A stretch of DNA of 16,232 nucleotides from Kiritimatiellia bacterium. Its GTDB lineage: Bacteria > Verrucomicrobiota > Kiritimatiellia > RFP12 > UBA1067. The translations under genes and the position numbers were made by a program. The stretch is from contig JAGDAE010000284.1 in assembly GCA_017959645.1 (NCBI GenBank), positions 1 through 16,232 on the forward strand, read 5' to 3'. The notes under the pieces were generated by a model. The model searched no databases and was not told where the DNA came from. It saw only the letters and a program-made list of their open reading frames with translations. Positions 1 through 6,640 of this stretch are shown in pieces (position 1 is the stretch's first letter; every line of letters starts with the position of its first letter).

Positions 1-2435
1 CCGTCGTACCATCTGCGCCCCGACGGCCAGACGTATCCGTTGGCGGCCAACGTCTGCCCGTAGAGTCCCGTCATCGTCTGGTTGACGATCCAGTTGCTCG
101 TGCTCACCGTGTAGCGGTTGCCGGAGTACGGATCAGAGTAGGCATAGATCGTGGCCTCCGTGCGTGATTGATACCACTTGCCATCGGCCTCGTTGTAAAA
201 GATTTGCTCATAGTTGGTAATAACAAGCCAAGTTGTCACCTTACGGTACTGCTCTTCTGGAGAATTACTCGAGGTCTTCGTATAGCTGTTGCCGGATTTT
301 ACATAGCGATCGCCAGTATGCTCCGTTGAGTAAGAATACCCCGGCACTGAAGTTCTGGTCTTGTACCACTGGCCGTTGTCGTAATAGACCTCGAAATAGT
401 TTTCGCCATCGTCGGTGCCGTACAGCGTACCCGATGTCGCCGTGCTCATCGAATAGGTGGTTTCCGTCTGGTTTGAATCGTACAGGCTGAAGCGCAGCGT
501 GATCAGGTCGCGGTCGTAGTAGACGTTGATGACCGTCGTTCCGTCGGAAGCGACCGTCGCGTCCTCGCAGGCCCAGCGTGCGTAGTGGAAGCCGGTGAAA
601 TCCTCGTTCGCGGCGTTTGCGGCCGCCGGCCCAGACAAGGTCGCCAGATTCGTCGCCGAACCGAACGACGTTCCGTCCGCCCGCGTGCCGGTGAAGTTCT
701 TGAACAGGGAATCGGCGATCGCCGTGGAGGCGCTCACCTCGGGACTGGTGTAGTGCGTGACGTAGAAGTACTTCTTGTCCGCATCCGCCGCGTTCTTCGA
801 ATCAGTCACGCGCTGCTGCCAGACGATCACGCGGTAGGAGGCGCTGGTGTTCGCAGTCCAGCTCGCGTAGAGCGTGACGTCCTTGTTGAGCCGGATGTTG
901 CCGCTCGCGTCCGTGTAGAGGATCACCTCGCCGGTCGCGTTGGTGGCGGTGACGTTCGGGATAACGCGGCCGTTCGCGTCCGTCACGCGCTCGCCGAGCC
1001 TGACCTTGCCGCCCTCGACCGTTCCCGTGCACCAGCCGGCGAAGTCGTAGCCCAGGCGGTTGCCGCTCGGCGCGACCGCGCCGATGTCGGTGGTCGAACG
1101 CACGAAGAGCGAGCCGACGTACGTCGCGCCCGAACCCTTGGCGTTCGTGTCGAAGTTCAGGAAGTGCGCCGAAACGTAGAGCGGCCACAGCTGGATCGCG
1201 TTGCCGCCGTTGACCTGAAAGAGCGCGTCGTCGATATTGATGTACTCCTCCTGCGGCGTACCGGCGTTGGAATACAGCATGAGATCGGTGTATTGGCCGT
1301 TCTTGTCGAGGTAGCTCCAGCCGCAGAAATACTCCTGGCGGCTGTTTTTCAGCGCCGCCGAGACGTCGCTGACCTTGATTCTGGCGATGCCCGTCTCGTC
1401 GTTGAGGGCGATGATCTTGCGGTCGATGATGCGGTCGCCGGTCCCCTGCTCGTCCCGCTCCTTTTCGTTGAACTGCAGGTAGCGCGCATGCTCGTATAGC
1501 GGCACCACGTAGTAGTCGGTATCCGCGTTCTCGGTGACCGAAACCCCGTTGGTGAAGGCGAGATGCCGCTCCGTCACGCCCACCGGCCACACGAACGTGA
1601 ACGGCTCGACGGCGGAATCGAGCTTGCTCTCGACGGCGTTCGCCGGCCGCGGCTCATTGTGGACGACGTACCAGCCCTCGAACGTGCTGACGGGAACGCC
1701 GTTTTCGTCCAATATGTCCTCTGGCACCGGCGGCTCCTTGAGCATGTCGCCGTCTTTGACGATCTGCACGTTTACGACGTCGTTCGACCGGTCGGCGTAG
1801 CGGTAGGGGAAAGTCCGCACGGCGTGGGAGCCCTCGATGGCCGAAGGATGGTCGTAGAAGTGGTAGAACCGGCGCGGCGTCGCCAGATCGCCGTTCATGT
1901 CGACGATGGAGTAGATCGAGAAACCTGACGCCGAAAACCAGAACGCGACGACCGTCGCGCCGTCGTCGCTGCGGACGAAACCGAATCTCGACGGCGGCAA
2001 TTCCTCGATTTCGCCGTTGTCGGCAAGGTGGACTACCGACAGAGACGAACCGGACCCTACCGGCACCGGCTCGGACAGTTCGACCTCCACCCGCACCGGC
2101 TCGCCGGCTTCGGGCTGCCACTTCCGCCCGTCCGCGCTGACCGAAACGTCGTACATCGCAAGAACTCGCGGAACCCGCGACGCGCCATTCCCTGCGCCCA
2201 TCTTCGCGAGAGCGCCGCAGACCCTCCTCTCGACCGCCTCCGAACGCGTGCGGCCGAAAGAAACCTTGGCCCCGCCGGGGAAACGCTTCCCGCCCGCGCT
2301 CATCGACACCCTGCCGTGGCGTCCGTCGTGTTTCAACGCGGCGACGCCGTCGCGAGGACGGCCTTCGGCCGACATTAGAGCCGAAAGCAGTCCGAGCATA
2401 AAAAATGCCACAATCTTCATATGAAAACGTCGCAT
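1..2435 (-). CDS. Secreted InlB B-repeat (Listeria-Bacteroides repeat) protein, C-terminus outside window
   Basis: The frame is open from 2435 to the window edge (about 811 residues visible, no stop). The ATG at 2435 is preferred because AGGGAG lies 6 nt upstream; the ATG at 2441 would sit too close to it. A Sec signal peptide is clear (MRRFHMKIVAFFMLGLLSAL, then MSAEG). Residues ~90-170 (MYDVSVSADG...SGFSIYSIVD) resemble the ZU5/UPA-like module that precedes B-repeats in gut surface proteins. InlB B-repeat-like segments follow: LGYDFAGWCTG (~460) to VTLYASW (~520), and FHYARWACEDATVASDGTTV to INVYYDRDLITLRF (~612-645). After these come two related units, each with a W-Y-x-x-R-T / Y-x-Y-S / G-x-R-Y pattern, and a GLYGQTLAANGYVWPSG tail that begins another B-repeat. 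Probably an exported or surface-attached adhesin-like protein; ligand unknown. It is transcribed from its own promoter just downstream of an AraC-type regulator gene. Family assignment is firm, function is not. Confidence 0.85.
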   Translation of the reverse strand, partial: MRRFHMKIVAFFMLGLLSALMSAEGRPRDGVAALKHDGRHGRVSMSAGGKRFPGGAKVSFGRTRSEAVERRVCGALAKMGAGNGASRVPRVLAMYDVSVSADGRKWQPEAGEPVRVEVELSEPVPVGSGSSLSVVHLADNGEIEELPPSRFGFVRSDDGATVVAFWFSASGFSIYSIVDMNGDLATPRRFYHFYDHPSAIEGSHAVRTFPYRYADRSNDVVNVQIVKDGDMLKEPPVPEDILDENGVPVSTFEGWYVVHNEPRPANAVESKLDSAVEPFTFVWPVGVTERHLAFTNGVSVTENADTDYYVVPLYEHARYLQFNEKERDEQGTGDRIIDRKIIALNDETGIARIKVSDVSAALKNSRQEYFCGWSYLDKNGQYTDLMLYSNAGTPQEEYINIDDALFQVNGGNAIQLWPLYVSAHFLNFDTNAKGSGATYVGSLFVRSTTDIGAVAPSGNRLGYDFAGWCTGTVEGGKVRLGERVTDANGRVIPNVTATNATGEVILYTDASGNIRLNKDVTLYASWTANTSASYRVIVWQQRVTDSKNAADADKKYFYVTHYTSPEVSASTAIADSLFKNFTGTRADGTSFGSATNLATLSGPAAANAANEDFTGFHYARWACEDATVASDGTTVINVYYDRDLITLRFSLYDSNQTETTYSMSTATSGTLYGTDDGENYFEVYYDNGQWYKTRTSVPGYSYSTEHTGDRYVKSGNSYTKTSSNSPEEQYRKVTTWLVITNYEQIFYNEADGKWYQSRTEATIYAYSDPYSGNRYTVSTSNWIVNQTMTGLYGQTLAANGYVWPSGRRWYD
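108..405 (-). repeat. Two tandem protein-level units inside the InlB-type protein
   Basis: Unit A reads NYFEVYYDNGQWYKTRT...GYSYSTEHTGDRYVKS and unit B reads NYEQIFYNEADGKWYQSRT...IYAYSDPYSGNRYTVS. They share the pattern NY-x-x-(V/I)-(Y/F)-Y/N-...-G-x-W-Y-x-x-R-T-x(5)-Y-x-Y-S-x(4)-G-x-R-Y. The repeat is visible in protein but is diverged at DNA level, so it is an old duplication. The unit is followed by the GLYGQTLAANGY start of a further B-repeat, so the whole block may recur beyond the window. Confidence 0.7.
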
Positions 2436-2463
2436 ATTCATCTCCCTGATTTCTGCTACAAAA

Positions 2464-2499
2464 CTTAGAAACCTTAGAAAAGTTAGAAACCTTAGAAAA
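2464..2499 (-). repeat. Four tandem 9-bp repeats in the mRNA leader
   Basis: On the minus strand four consecutive 9-mers read TTTTCTAAG, GTTTCTAAC, TTTTCTAAG, GTTTCTAAG (2499 down to 2464). This is also two copies of an 18-bp unit differing at one base. The array fills most of the ~65-nt leader between the predicted start of transcription (~2500) and the start codon at 2435. All copies keep TTCTAA. The period of 9 is not a helical turn, so an RNA-level role or slipped-strand variation is as likely as a protein-binding array. Confidence 0.85.
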
Positions 2500-2506
2500 C
2501 GCGGAT

Positions 2507-2571
2507 ATTGTACCATATCCGGAGTTCAAGTTCTCTCGATTTTGCGCAGCGGTTTTTTCGCTATTGCGCAA
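2507..2571 (-). promoter_or_regulatory. Promoter and paired TGCGCA operator for the secreted InlB-type gene
   Basis: On the minus strand the extended -10 is ATGG-TACAAT (hexamer 2512-2507), giving a start of transcription near 2500. Upstream lie TGCGCAAA (core TGCGCA 2548-2543) and TTGCGCAA (2571-2564), with centres 22 bp apart. GAGAG (2537-2533) lies between TGCGCAAA and the -10. The proximal core centre is 36 bp from the -10 centre, exactly as in the promoter of the adjacent regulator gene. No good -35 is visible, as expected for an activator-dependent promoter. The distal site overlaps the regulator's stop codon. That the regulator at 2561-3811 binds here is inferred. Confidence 0.72.
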
Positions 2572-3811
2572 GAAATTTCTTCTGGTTTCTGGTGCGGTAC
2601 TCCCGCATGGTCATGCCGTACGCTTTTTTGAACAGAACGCCGGCATTGCTCGTCAGGTTGAATCCCGACCGCATGATCACTTCCGTAACCGGAATGTCGG
2701 TCGCGGCGAGAAGTTTGCATGCCGCCTTCAGGCGCTCCCTGCGTATCAGCCCGGCGACGCCGTCGCCCGTCGCGTATTTGACGTGCGTCTCCAGCGTCCT
2801 GCGCGACACCCCTACCTCTTTCGCCACGTCCGCGACCGAAATTCCGTCGCAGGCGTTCTTTCTTATGTATTCCTTCGCCCTCGTGGCGACCTTTCCGTAG
2901 TTGCGGCCGCTCAGAGACGAACTGCGTTCGACCAGGGAGTATGCCGAAACCGACGCGATTCTCTTCCCCGCCGGCAACCCTTGGGCCGATTCCGCCATCC
3001 CGATCGCCATTTCCATGGTCTGCCTGATGCAATCGTCGAAAGACAGCTGTATGCTGGATATGGTTTCGCCCATGCTGTCGCAGATGCCGTAGTCGTTGTT
3101 CACGCTCACCACTTCGATCTGCCCCGGAACGTCTATCCCGGCATGGCGGCAGGCGTCGATCAGAACCGCCGCCGAACGGTCCCCGTTGGCGAACACTCCG
3201 CACGGCAGACGAAGCGACTCTACCCAATCCACTATCTCCCTGATCGGCGCGTCCCAGCTGTCGCCGTTCGGCCTGCACACGCCGAACGTCTTCTCGCTGA
3301 ACGTCCTGCCGCCGTCGCCGGGCGACATCGCCACATCACGGAACGCCGTGCACCGGCAATGTCCGCAACGCTGCCCGTCGCCGAAATTCATCGCGATGAA
3401 ACCGAAATTCAAAAGCCCGTGCCCAAGGAAGAATTCGCCGACGCTCCGGCCTATCGAGTCGTTGTCGATCAGCACAAGCCCCGTTTTCGGCATGGAATCG
3501 AGGTCGAGACATGACGGTTTGATGTTGCTCAATATCACCGTCGGCAGATCCCGGTCGCACGCCGCGACAAAATCGGAAAGCACCTGGTTCGACAGCCCGC
3601 ACAGCACGATCGCGTCGATTCCGGAATCGATGAACGCGAGAAGATTCGCCATCGATGTGGCTGCGCTCGCGAAGAAAAAGCGCACCTCCACATCCGGATG
3701 CGCTCTCCCGTACTGCATCCATCCGAGCATAAGTTCCCGATGCGGCTTGAGGAACGTGTTGACCACAAGCCCGACCGAAATGGTTTTCCGTATTTGGTTT
3801 TTCTTTGGCAT
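2561..3811 (-). CDS. XylR-like AraC-family transcriptional regulator with periplasmic-binding-protein-like sensor domain
   Basis: 416 residues. Residues ~10-285 form a LacI/periplasmic-binding-like sugar sensor (ISVGLVVNTF..., DAIVLCGLS, GVFANGDRSAAVLIDACRHAGIDVPG, EVVSVNNDYGICDSM), without an N-terminal LacI helix-turn-helix. Residues ~322-410 are an AraC DNA-binding domain with two helix-turn-helices (ISVADVAKEVGVSRRTLETH; IPVTEVIMRSGF...FKKAYGMTMREYR). This is the architecture of E. coli XylR and the many XylR-type regulators of PVC bacteria, so a sugar ligand is likely but its identity is unknown. The ATG at 3811 is chosen over the upstream ATG at 3895 because the predicted -10 (3850-3845) lies between them and because the fold begins right after 3811. 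No strong Shine-Dalgarno is visible. An unusual CGHCRC cluster sits at residues 149-154. It likely controls itself and the downstream secreted protein gene through shared operators. Confidence 0.9.
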   Translation of the reverse strand: MPKKNQIRKTISVGLVVNTFLKPHRELMLGWMQYGRAHPDVEVRFFFASAATSMANLLAFIDSGIDAIVLCGLSNQVLSDFVAACDRDLPTVILSNIKPSCLDLDSMPKTGLVLIDNDSIGRSVGEFFLGHGLLNFGFIAMNFGDGQRCGHCRCTAFRDVAMSPGDGGRTFSEKTFGVCRPNGDSWDAPIREIVDWVESLRLPCGVFANGDRSAAVLIDACRHAGIDVPGQIEVVSVNNDYGICDSMGETISSIQLSFDDCIRQTMEMAIGMAESAQGLPAGKRIASVSAYSLVERSSSLSGRNYGKVATRAKEYIRKNACDGISVADVAKEVGVSRRTLETHVKYATGDGVAGLIRRERLKAACKLLAATDIPVTEVIMRSGFNLTSNAGVLFKKAYGMTMREYRTRNQKKFLAQ

Positions 3812-3837
3812 GCTTTTTTCGTATACGCCCGAAAACG

Positions 3838-3909
3838 TTTGCGCAGTATACCATTTGCTTCTCCGCAAAACTCTCTGGTTTGCGCAAACATTCAATCGTG
3901 TTTGCGCAA
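3838..3909 (-). promoter_or_regulatory. Autoregulatory promoter of the AraC-type regulator: three TGCGCA sites and an extended -10
   Basis: On the minus strand: TTGCGCAA (3909-3902), 15 nt, TGCGCAAA (3886-3879), two bases then AGAGAG, and the extended -10 ATGG-TATACT (hexamer 3850-3845). Start of transcription is predicted near 3838-3837, about 26 nt before the ATG at 3811. The proximal operator also forms the perfect palindrome TTTGCGCAAA (3879-3888). A third TGCGCAAA (3845-3838) abuts the -10 and would cover the start site. A further inverted repeat TTTGC-6 nt-GCAAA (3854-3869) lies in the spacer. The two upstream sites match the geometry in front of the secreted InlB-type gene. Autoregulation is inferred from this. 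Confidence 0.72.
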
Positions 3910-4140
3910 CGAATGCTCAAACCCCGCCGCACGAGGTTTTTCGTCCGTCTGCGACAGGGAGCACGGTTACCTCGATTCAAGCCGCACGCTGACAGGCACA
4001 CCGGCAGCCAAGTGTTAGTCGAAACCACCCCCAGTAAAACCTCGGCAAGCGCCATGAAAAATCGGGAAAGCGCCCTTATGAAATCGCCCTTGCCCCCTTA
4101 TGTTTTGGCGAAACCCCTCATATGTTTTCCGCCGCCCGCT
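3910..4140. other. Gene-free interval between the oppC-like stop codon and the regulator promoter
   Basis: No credible coding frame is seen on either strand; the long frames crossing it are antisense shadows of neighbouring genes. No hairpin with a T-run that would end the upstream four-gene cluster was recognised. The part nearest the oppC stop holds three direct repeats with a 22-bp period (4059-4124). Confidence 0.6.
4059..4124. repeat. Three 22-bp direct repeats ending in (C)CCTTATG / CCTCATATG
   Basis: Units at 4059-4080, 4081-4102 and 4103-4124 abut without spacers. The first two share AAATCG at their start and CCCTTATG at their end (16 of 22 positions identical); the third is diverged but ends CCCCTCATATG in the same phase. 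The 22-bp period equals about two helical turns. There are too few copies and no spacers for a CRISPR array. The role may be a protein-binding array or a remnant of one. Confidence 0.6.
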
Positions 4141-4974
4141 CTATCTCTGGCTTCGCAAGGCGGGGTCGAGACGGTCGCGAAAGTAGTCCGCAAGATGGTT
4201 GAAGGCGAGGACGAGAACGAAAATGGCCAGCGTCGTGAACGCCATCTCCCACCAGACGCCCTGCCACAGCCGCGTTCTGGCGTTGTTGATCATTATTCCC
4301 CAGCTCGGCTCCCCCTGCACCCCGATGCCGAGAAACGATATGAAAACCTCGGTCGAAACGGCGGACGGGAAGCGTATGGAGAACTGGATGAGTATTATGT
4401 GCGCGACGTTGGGCAGAATGTGCCTGAACATTATCCGCGCCGCGGAATAGCCGAGCGTTTTCGCGGCCTGCACGTAGGCGCGGTCGCGGTGCTTGATCAC
4501 CTCGGCGCGGATGGTGCGGCAAACGCCTACCCAGGTCGTGAGTCCTATGCCGGCGTAGATCCCCGGCAGGCCCTGTCCGGCCACAAGGGAAATGGCGAGA
4601 ATGAAGAGCAGGCCGGGCATCGAGGCGACGGTGGAGCAGAGATAGACGACGAGCGAATCGATCTTGCCGCCGCAGTATCCGCCGGCAAGCCCGAGCAGCA
4701 CGCCGAGCGGGATCGCGATAAGCGAGGTCATTATGCCGACGTGGAACGCGATTCGCGTCCCCTGCACGAGCCGCAGCGCGACCGAGCGGCCGAGATTGTC
4801 CGTTCCGAGCCAGTGCTCCCTCGACGGCGGCAGAAAGCGCGCCTCGGTGTCGACGCGGTTGTACGCCGGGGTCTCGTCGCGCGCGATCGCGACGCGATAC
4901 TGTATTTCTCCGAAGACCGCCGCGCAGAAGTATATCGCGAGCGTCGCGAAAGCGAGCTTGACCGAGAGTTTCAC
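4141..4974 (-). CDS. OppC/DppC-type ABC transporter permease (binding-protein-dependent transport inner-membrane component)
   Basis: 277 residues, usual size slightly short of ~300. The first membrane segment is at ~5-22. It is followed by the HWLGTDNLGRSVALRLVQGTR signature of OppC-type permeases (~54-74) and further hydrophobic segments at ~78-98, 108-133, 138-155 and 243-262. The cytoplasmic EAA loop that docks on the ATPase is RDRAYVQAAKTLGYSAARI with RHILPN (~163-189), and STEVFISFLGIG follows. Such proteins form half of the membrane channel for peptides, nickel or oligosaccharides. The start is GTG at 4974, which shares GTGA with the cytidylate kinase stop and so implies translational coupling. 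No partner permease, ATPase or binding protein lies within the window, so the substrate is unknown. Confidence 0.88.
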   Translation of the reverse strand: MKLSVKLAFATLAIYFCAAVFGEIQYRVAIARDETPAYNRVDTEARFLPPSREHWLGTDNLGRSVALRLVQGTRIAFHVGIMTSLIAIPLGVLLGLAGGYCGGKIDSLVVYLCSTVASMPGLLFILAISLVAGQGLPGIYAGIGLTTWVGVCRTIRAEVIKHRDRAYVQAAKTLGYSAARIMFRHILPNVAHIILIQFSIRFPSAVSTEVFISFLGIGVQGEPSWGIMINNARTRLWQGVWWEMAFTTLAIFVLVLAFNHLADYFRDRLDPALRSQR

Positions 4975-5645
4975 TTTCTCCAGCCGGGCGGCAGCGCGTT
5001 CATGACGGCGTCGACGACCTCGTCGAGAGTCATGTCGCTCGAATCGATTTCGACCGCGCCGTCGGCTTTTCTGAGCGGTGCGTGCCTGCGGGTCGAATCG
5101 ACCCTGTCGCGCGCGAGCAGCGAGGCCTTCACCGCCTCGGCGGACTGGTCGGAGATGCCTTTCTCGACCTGTTCCCTGCGGCGGCGCTCGGCGCGCGCCT
5201 CTGGCGAGGCGGTCAAGTAGAACCGCGCCGGGGAATCGGGAAACACGGCGGTCGTTATGTCGCGCCCCTCGACGACAAGATCGCCGAACGCGGCCATCGA
5301 GCGCAGAATCGCGGTTATCCGGTCGCGCACCTCCTTCACCGTCGCGACGGCGGAGGCGTGGGCGTTGATCTCGGGGGTGCGGATGCGTTCGCCCGGCTTT
5401 TCGCCGCCGACGTAGTATTCGACGCGGCCGTTCTCCGGCCTGAGTTCGATCCCGACCCCGGCGGCGAATGCCGCGACCGCGGCCGGATCGGAGGTATCGA
5501 CCTTCTCCTCGAGACACCGCCAGGTGACGATACGGTAGAGCGCGCCGGAATCCACGTGCAGAAACCCGAGCCTGCCGCCGACGATTCTCGACACGCTCGA
5601 TTTGCCGGACCCGCTCGGCCCGTCGATCGCAATCACTTTAGCCAT
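4971..5645 (-). CDS. cmk: Cytidylate kinase (CMP/dCMP kinase)
   Basis: 224 residues, the normal length. It phosphorylates CMP and dCMP with ATP in pyrimidine nucleotide supply. The P-loop GPSGSGKSS is at residues 9-17, DSGALYR (CMP-binding segment) at 32-38, GRDITTAVFPDSPARFYLTAS at 128-147 (family pattern GRDIGTVVFP...K.FLTAS) and RDRVDSTRRHAPLRKADGAVEIDSS at 179-203 (family RD..D..R...PL...DA..IDTS). The start ATG at 5645 has a strong AGGAGG 9 nt upstream, inside the end of the preceding exchanger gene, with which it overlaps by 8 nt. It overlaps the next permease gene by 4 nt. Confidence 0.96.
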   Translation of the reverse strand: MAKVIAIDGPSGSGKSSVSRIVGGRLGFLHVDSGALYRIVTWRCLEEKVDTSDPAAVAAFAAGVGIELRPENGRVEYYVGGEKPGERIRTPEINAHASAVATVKEVRDRITAILRSMAAFGDLVVEGRDITTAVFPDSPARFYLTASPEARAERRRREQVEKGISDQSAEAVKASLLARDRVDSTRRHAPLRKADGAVEIDSSDMTLDEVVDAVMNALPPGWRK

Positions 5646-6639
5646 TTTTGCCGACCTCCTGAAAGAACATCACAACCGAATAGACGACGTACACGGCGAG
5701 CCACACCACCGCCTCGCGGCGGACGATCGCGCCCGGATTCCGCGGATTGCGCCGGTTTACGCCGAAAAAGAAGATCGAAGCCGACAGCAGCGCCATCAGC
5801 GGCAGATCGCGCGAAAGGATGTACGGCGAGAACTGCTCGCCCGGCGATATCGCGCTGGCCATGCCCACGACCGCGAGCGTGTTGAAGAAATTGGATCCGA
5901 TTATGTTGCCGAGCACGAATTCGTGTTCGCCGCGCCGCGCCGAGGCGATGGCGCTCGCGAGCTCCGGCAGCGACGTCCCGACCGCGACGATGGTAAGCCC
6001 GATCACCAGATCGCTGATGCCGACGAACCTCGCGAAATCGACCGACCCCCAGACGAGAATGTGCGAAGAGCCGACAAGCACGCCAAGCCCGACGACGAGT
6101 TTCGCGGACGCGAACGCGACCGTCTTCGCCGTCGCCTTCTCCGGGGTCTCGCGCACCGGCGCGGAACCGCGCGTCGCCTGCTCGAACCAGCAGTAGGCCG
6201 GCAGAAGAAAGAGGAAAAGCCCGATGAGAATCCACGCGTCGGTCCGCGAGCATGCGCCGTCTTTGAGAATCCAGATGGAGAACAGCGAAATCGCCGTCAG
6301 CGACGGACCGGCGACGAAGATCACCCCGGGCCTGACCACGAGCGGGAAGATCATCACCGACACGCCGAGAATCACGGCGATGTTGAAGATGCAGCTGCCG
6401 TAGGCGTTGCCGAGCGACAGATTCGCGTGCCCCGACATTGCCGAAAGCGCGCTCACGCAAAGCTCCGGCGCGCTCGTTCCGAAGCCGATGATCACCATGC
6501 CGACCACGATCGGCGATATTCCGAGCAGTTTCGCGAGCCGCGCCGCGCCGTCGACGAAGACGTCGCTCGACCATGCGAGCAACGCGAGACCCGCGGCAAT
6601 GAACGCCAGCGAAAGCCAGATCGGTATCTCGGCGTACAT
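5638..6639 (-). CDS. Calcium/sodium (cation/Ca2+) antiporter, CaCA superfamily, YrbG-like
   Basis: 333 residues with about ten hydrophobic segments. The two inverted alpha-repeats that form the ion-exchange sites are plain: GFGTSAPELCVSALSA ... LGNAYGSCIFN (~52-86) and AVGTSLPELASAIAS ... LGNIIGSNFFN (~217-255). The two acidic glutamates in SAPEL and SLPEL are present. A cytoplasmic loop between the halves contains ATRGSAPVRETPEKATAKT. The family exchanges Na+ (or K+) for Ca2+ across the inner membrane. The start at 6639 lies 1 nt after the GH116 stop codon and the end overlaps cmk by 8 nt, so it is the second gene of a four-gene cluster. A functional link to the glycosidase is not evident. 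Confidence 0.93.
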   Translation of the reverse strand: MYAEIPIWLSLAFIAAGLALLAWSSDVFVDGAARLAKLLGISPIVVGMVIIGFGTSAPELCVSALSAMSGHANLSLGNAYGSCIFNIAVILGVSVMIFPLVVRPGVIFVAGPSLTAISLFSIWILKDGACSRTDAWILIGLFLFLLPAYCWFEQATRGSAPVRETPEKATAKTVAFASAKLVVGLGVLVGSSHILVWGSVDFARFVGISDLVIGLTIVAVGTSLPELASAIASARRGEHEFVLGNIIGSNFFNTLAVVGMASAISPGEQFSPYILSRDLPLMALLSASIFFFGVNRRNPRNPGAIVRREAVVWLAVYVVYSVVMFFQEVGKNG

Positions 6640-6640
6640 T

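Noticed and set aside
585..1499. Plus-strand open frame of 304 codons
   Set aside because: Antisense to the InlB-type gene, which is open over its whole visible length in one minus-strand frame with recognisable repeats.
2541..2571. Hairpin at the end of the regulator gene as a rho-independent terminator
   Set aside because: No T-run follows on the minus strand; the pairing is explained by the two palindromic TGCGCA operators.
3812..3895. Upstream ATG extending the regulator by 28 residues
   Set aside because: The extension contains the predicted -10 and operators, and its residues do not resemble the family N-terminus.
4059..4124. Short CRISPR array
   Set aside because: The 22-bp units abut without spacers, are diverged, and no cas gene is present.
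3805..5220. Long plus-strand open frame of 471 codons
   Set aside because: Antisense to the regulator promoter, oppC and cmk; composition is Arg/Glu/His-rich without motifs, a common by-product of GC-rich coding DNA.
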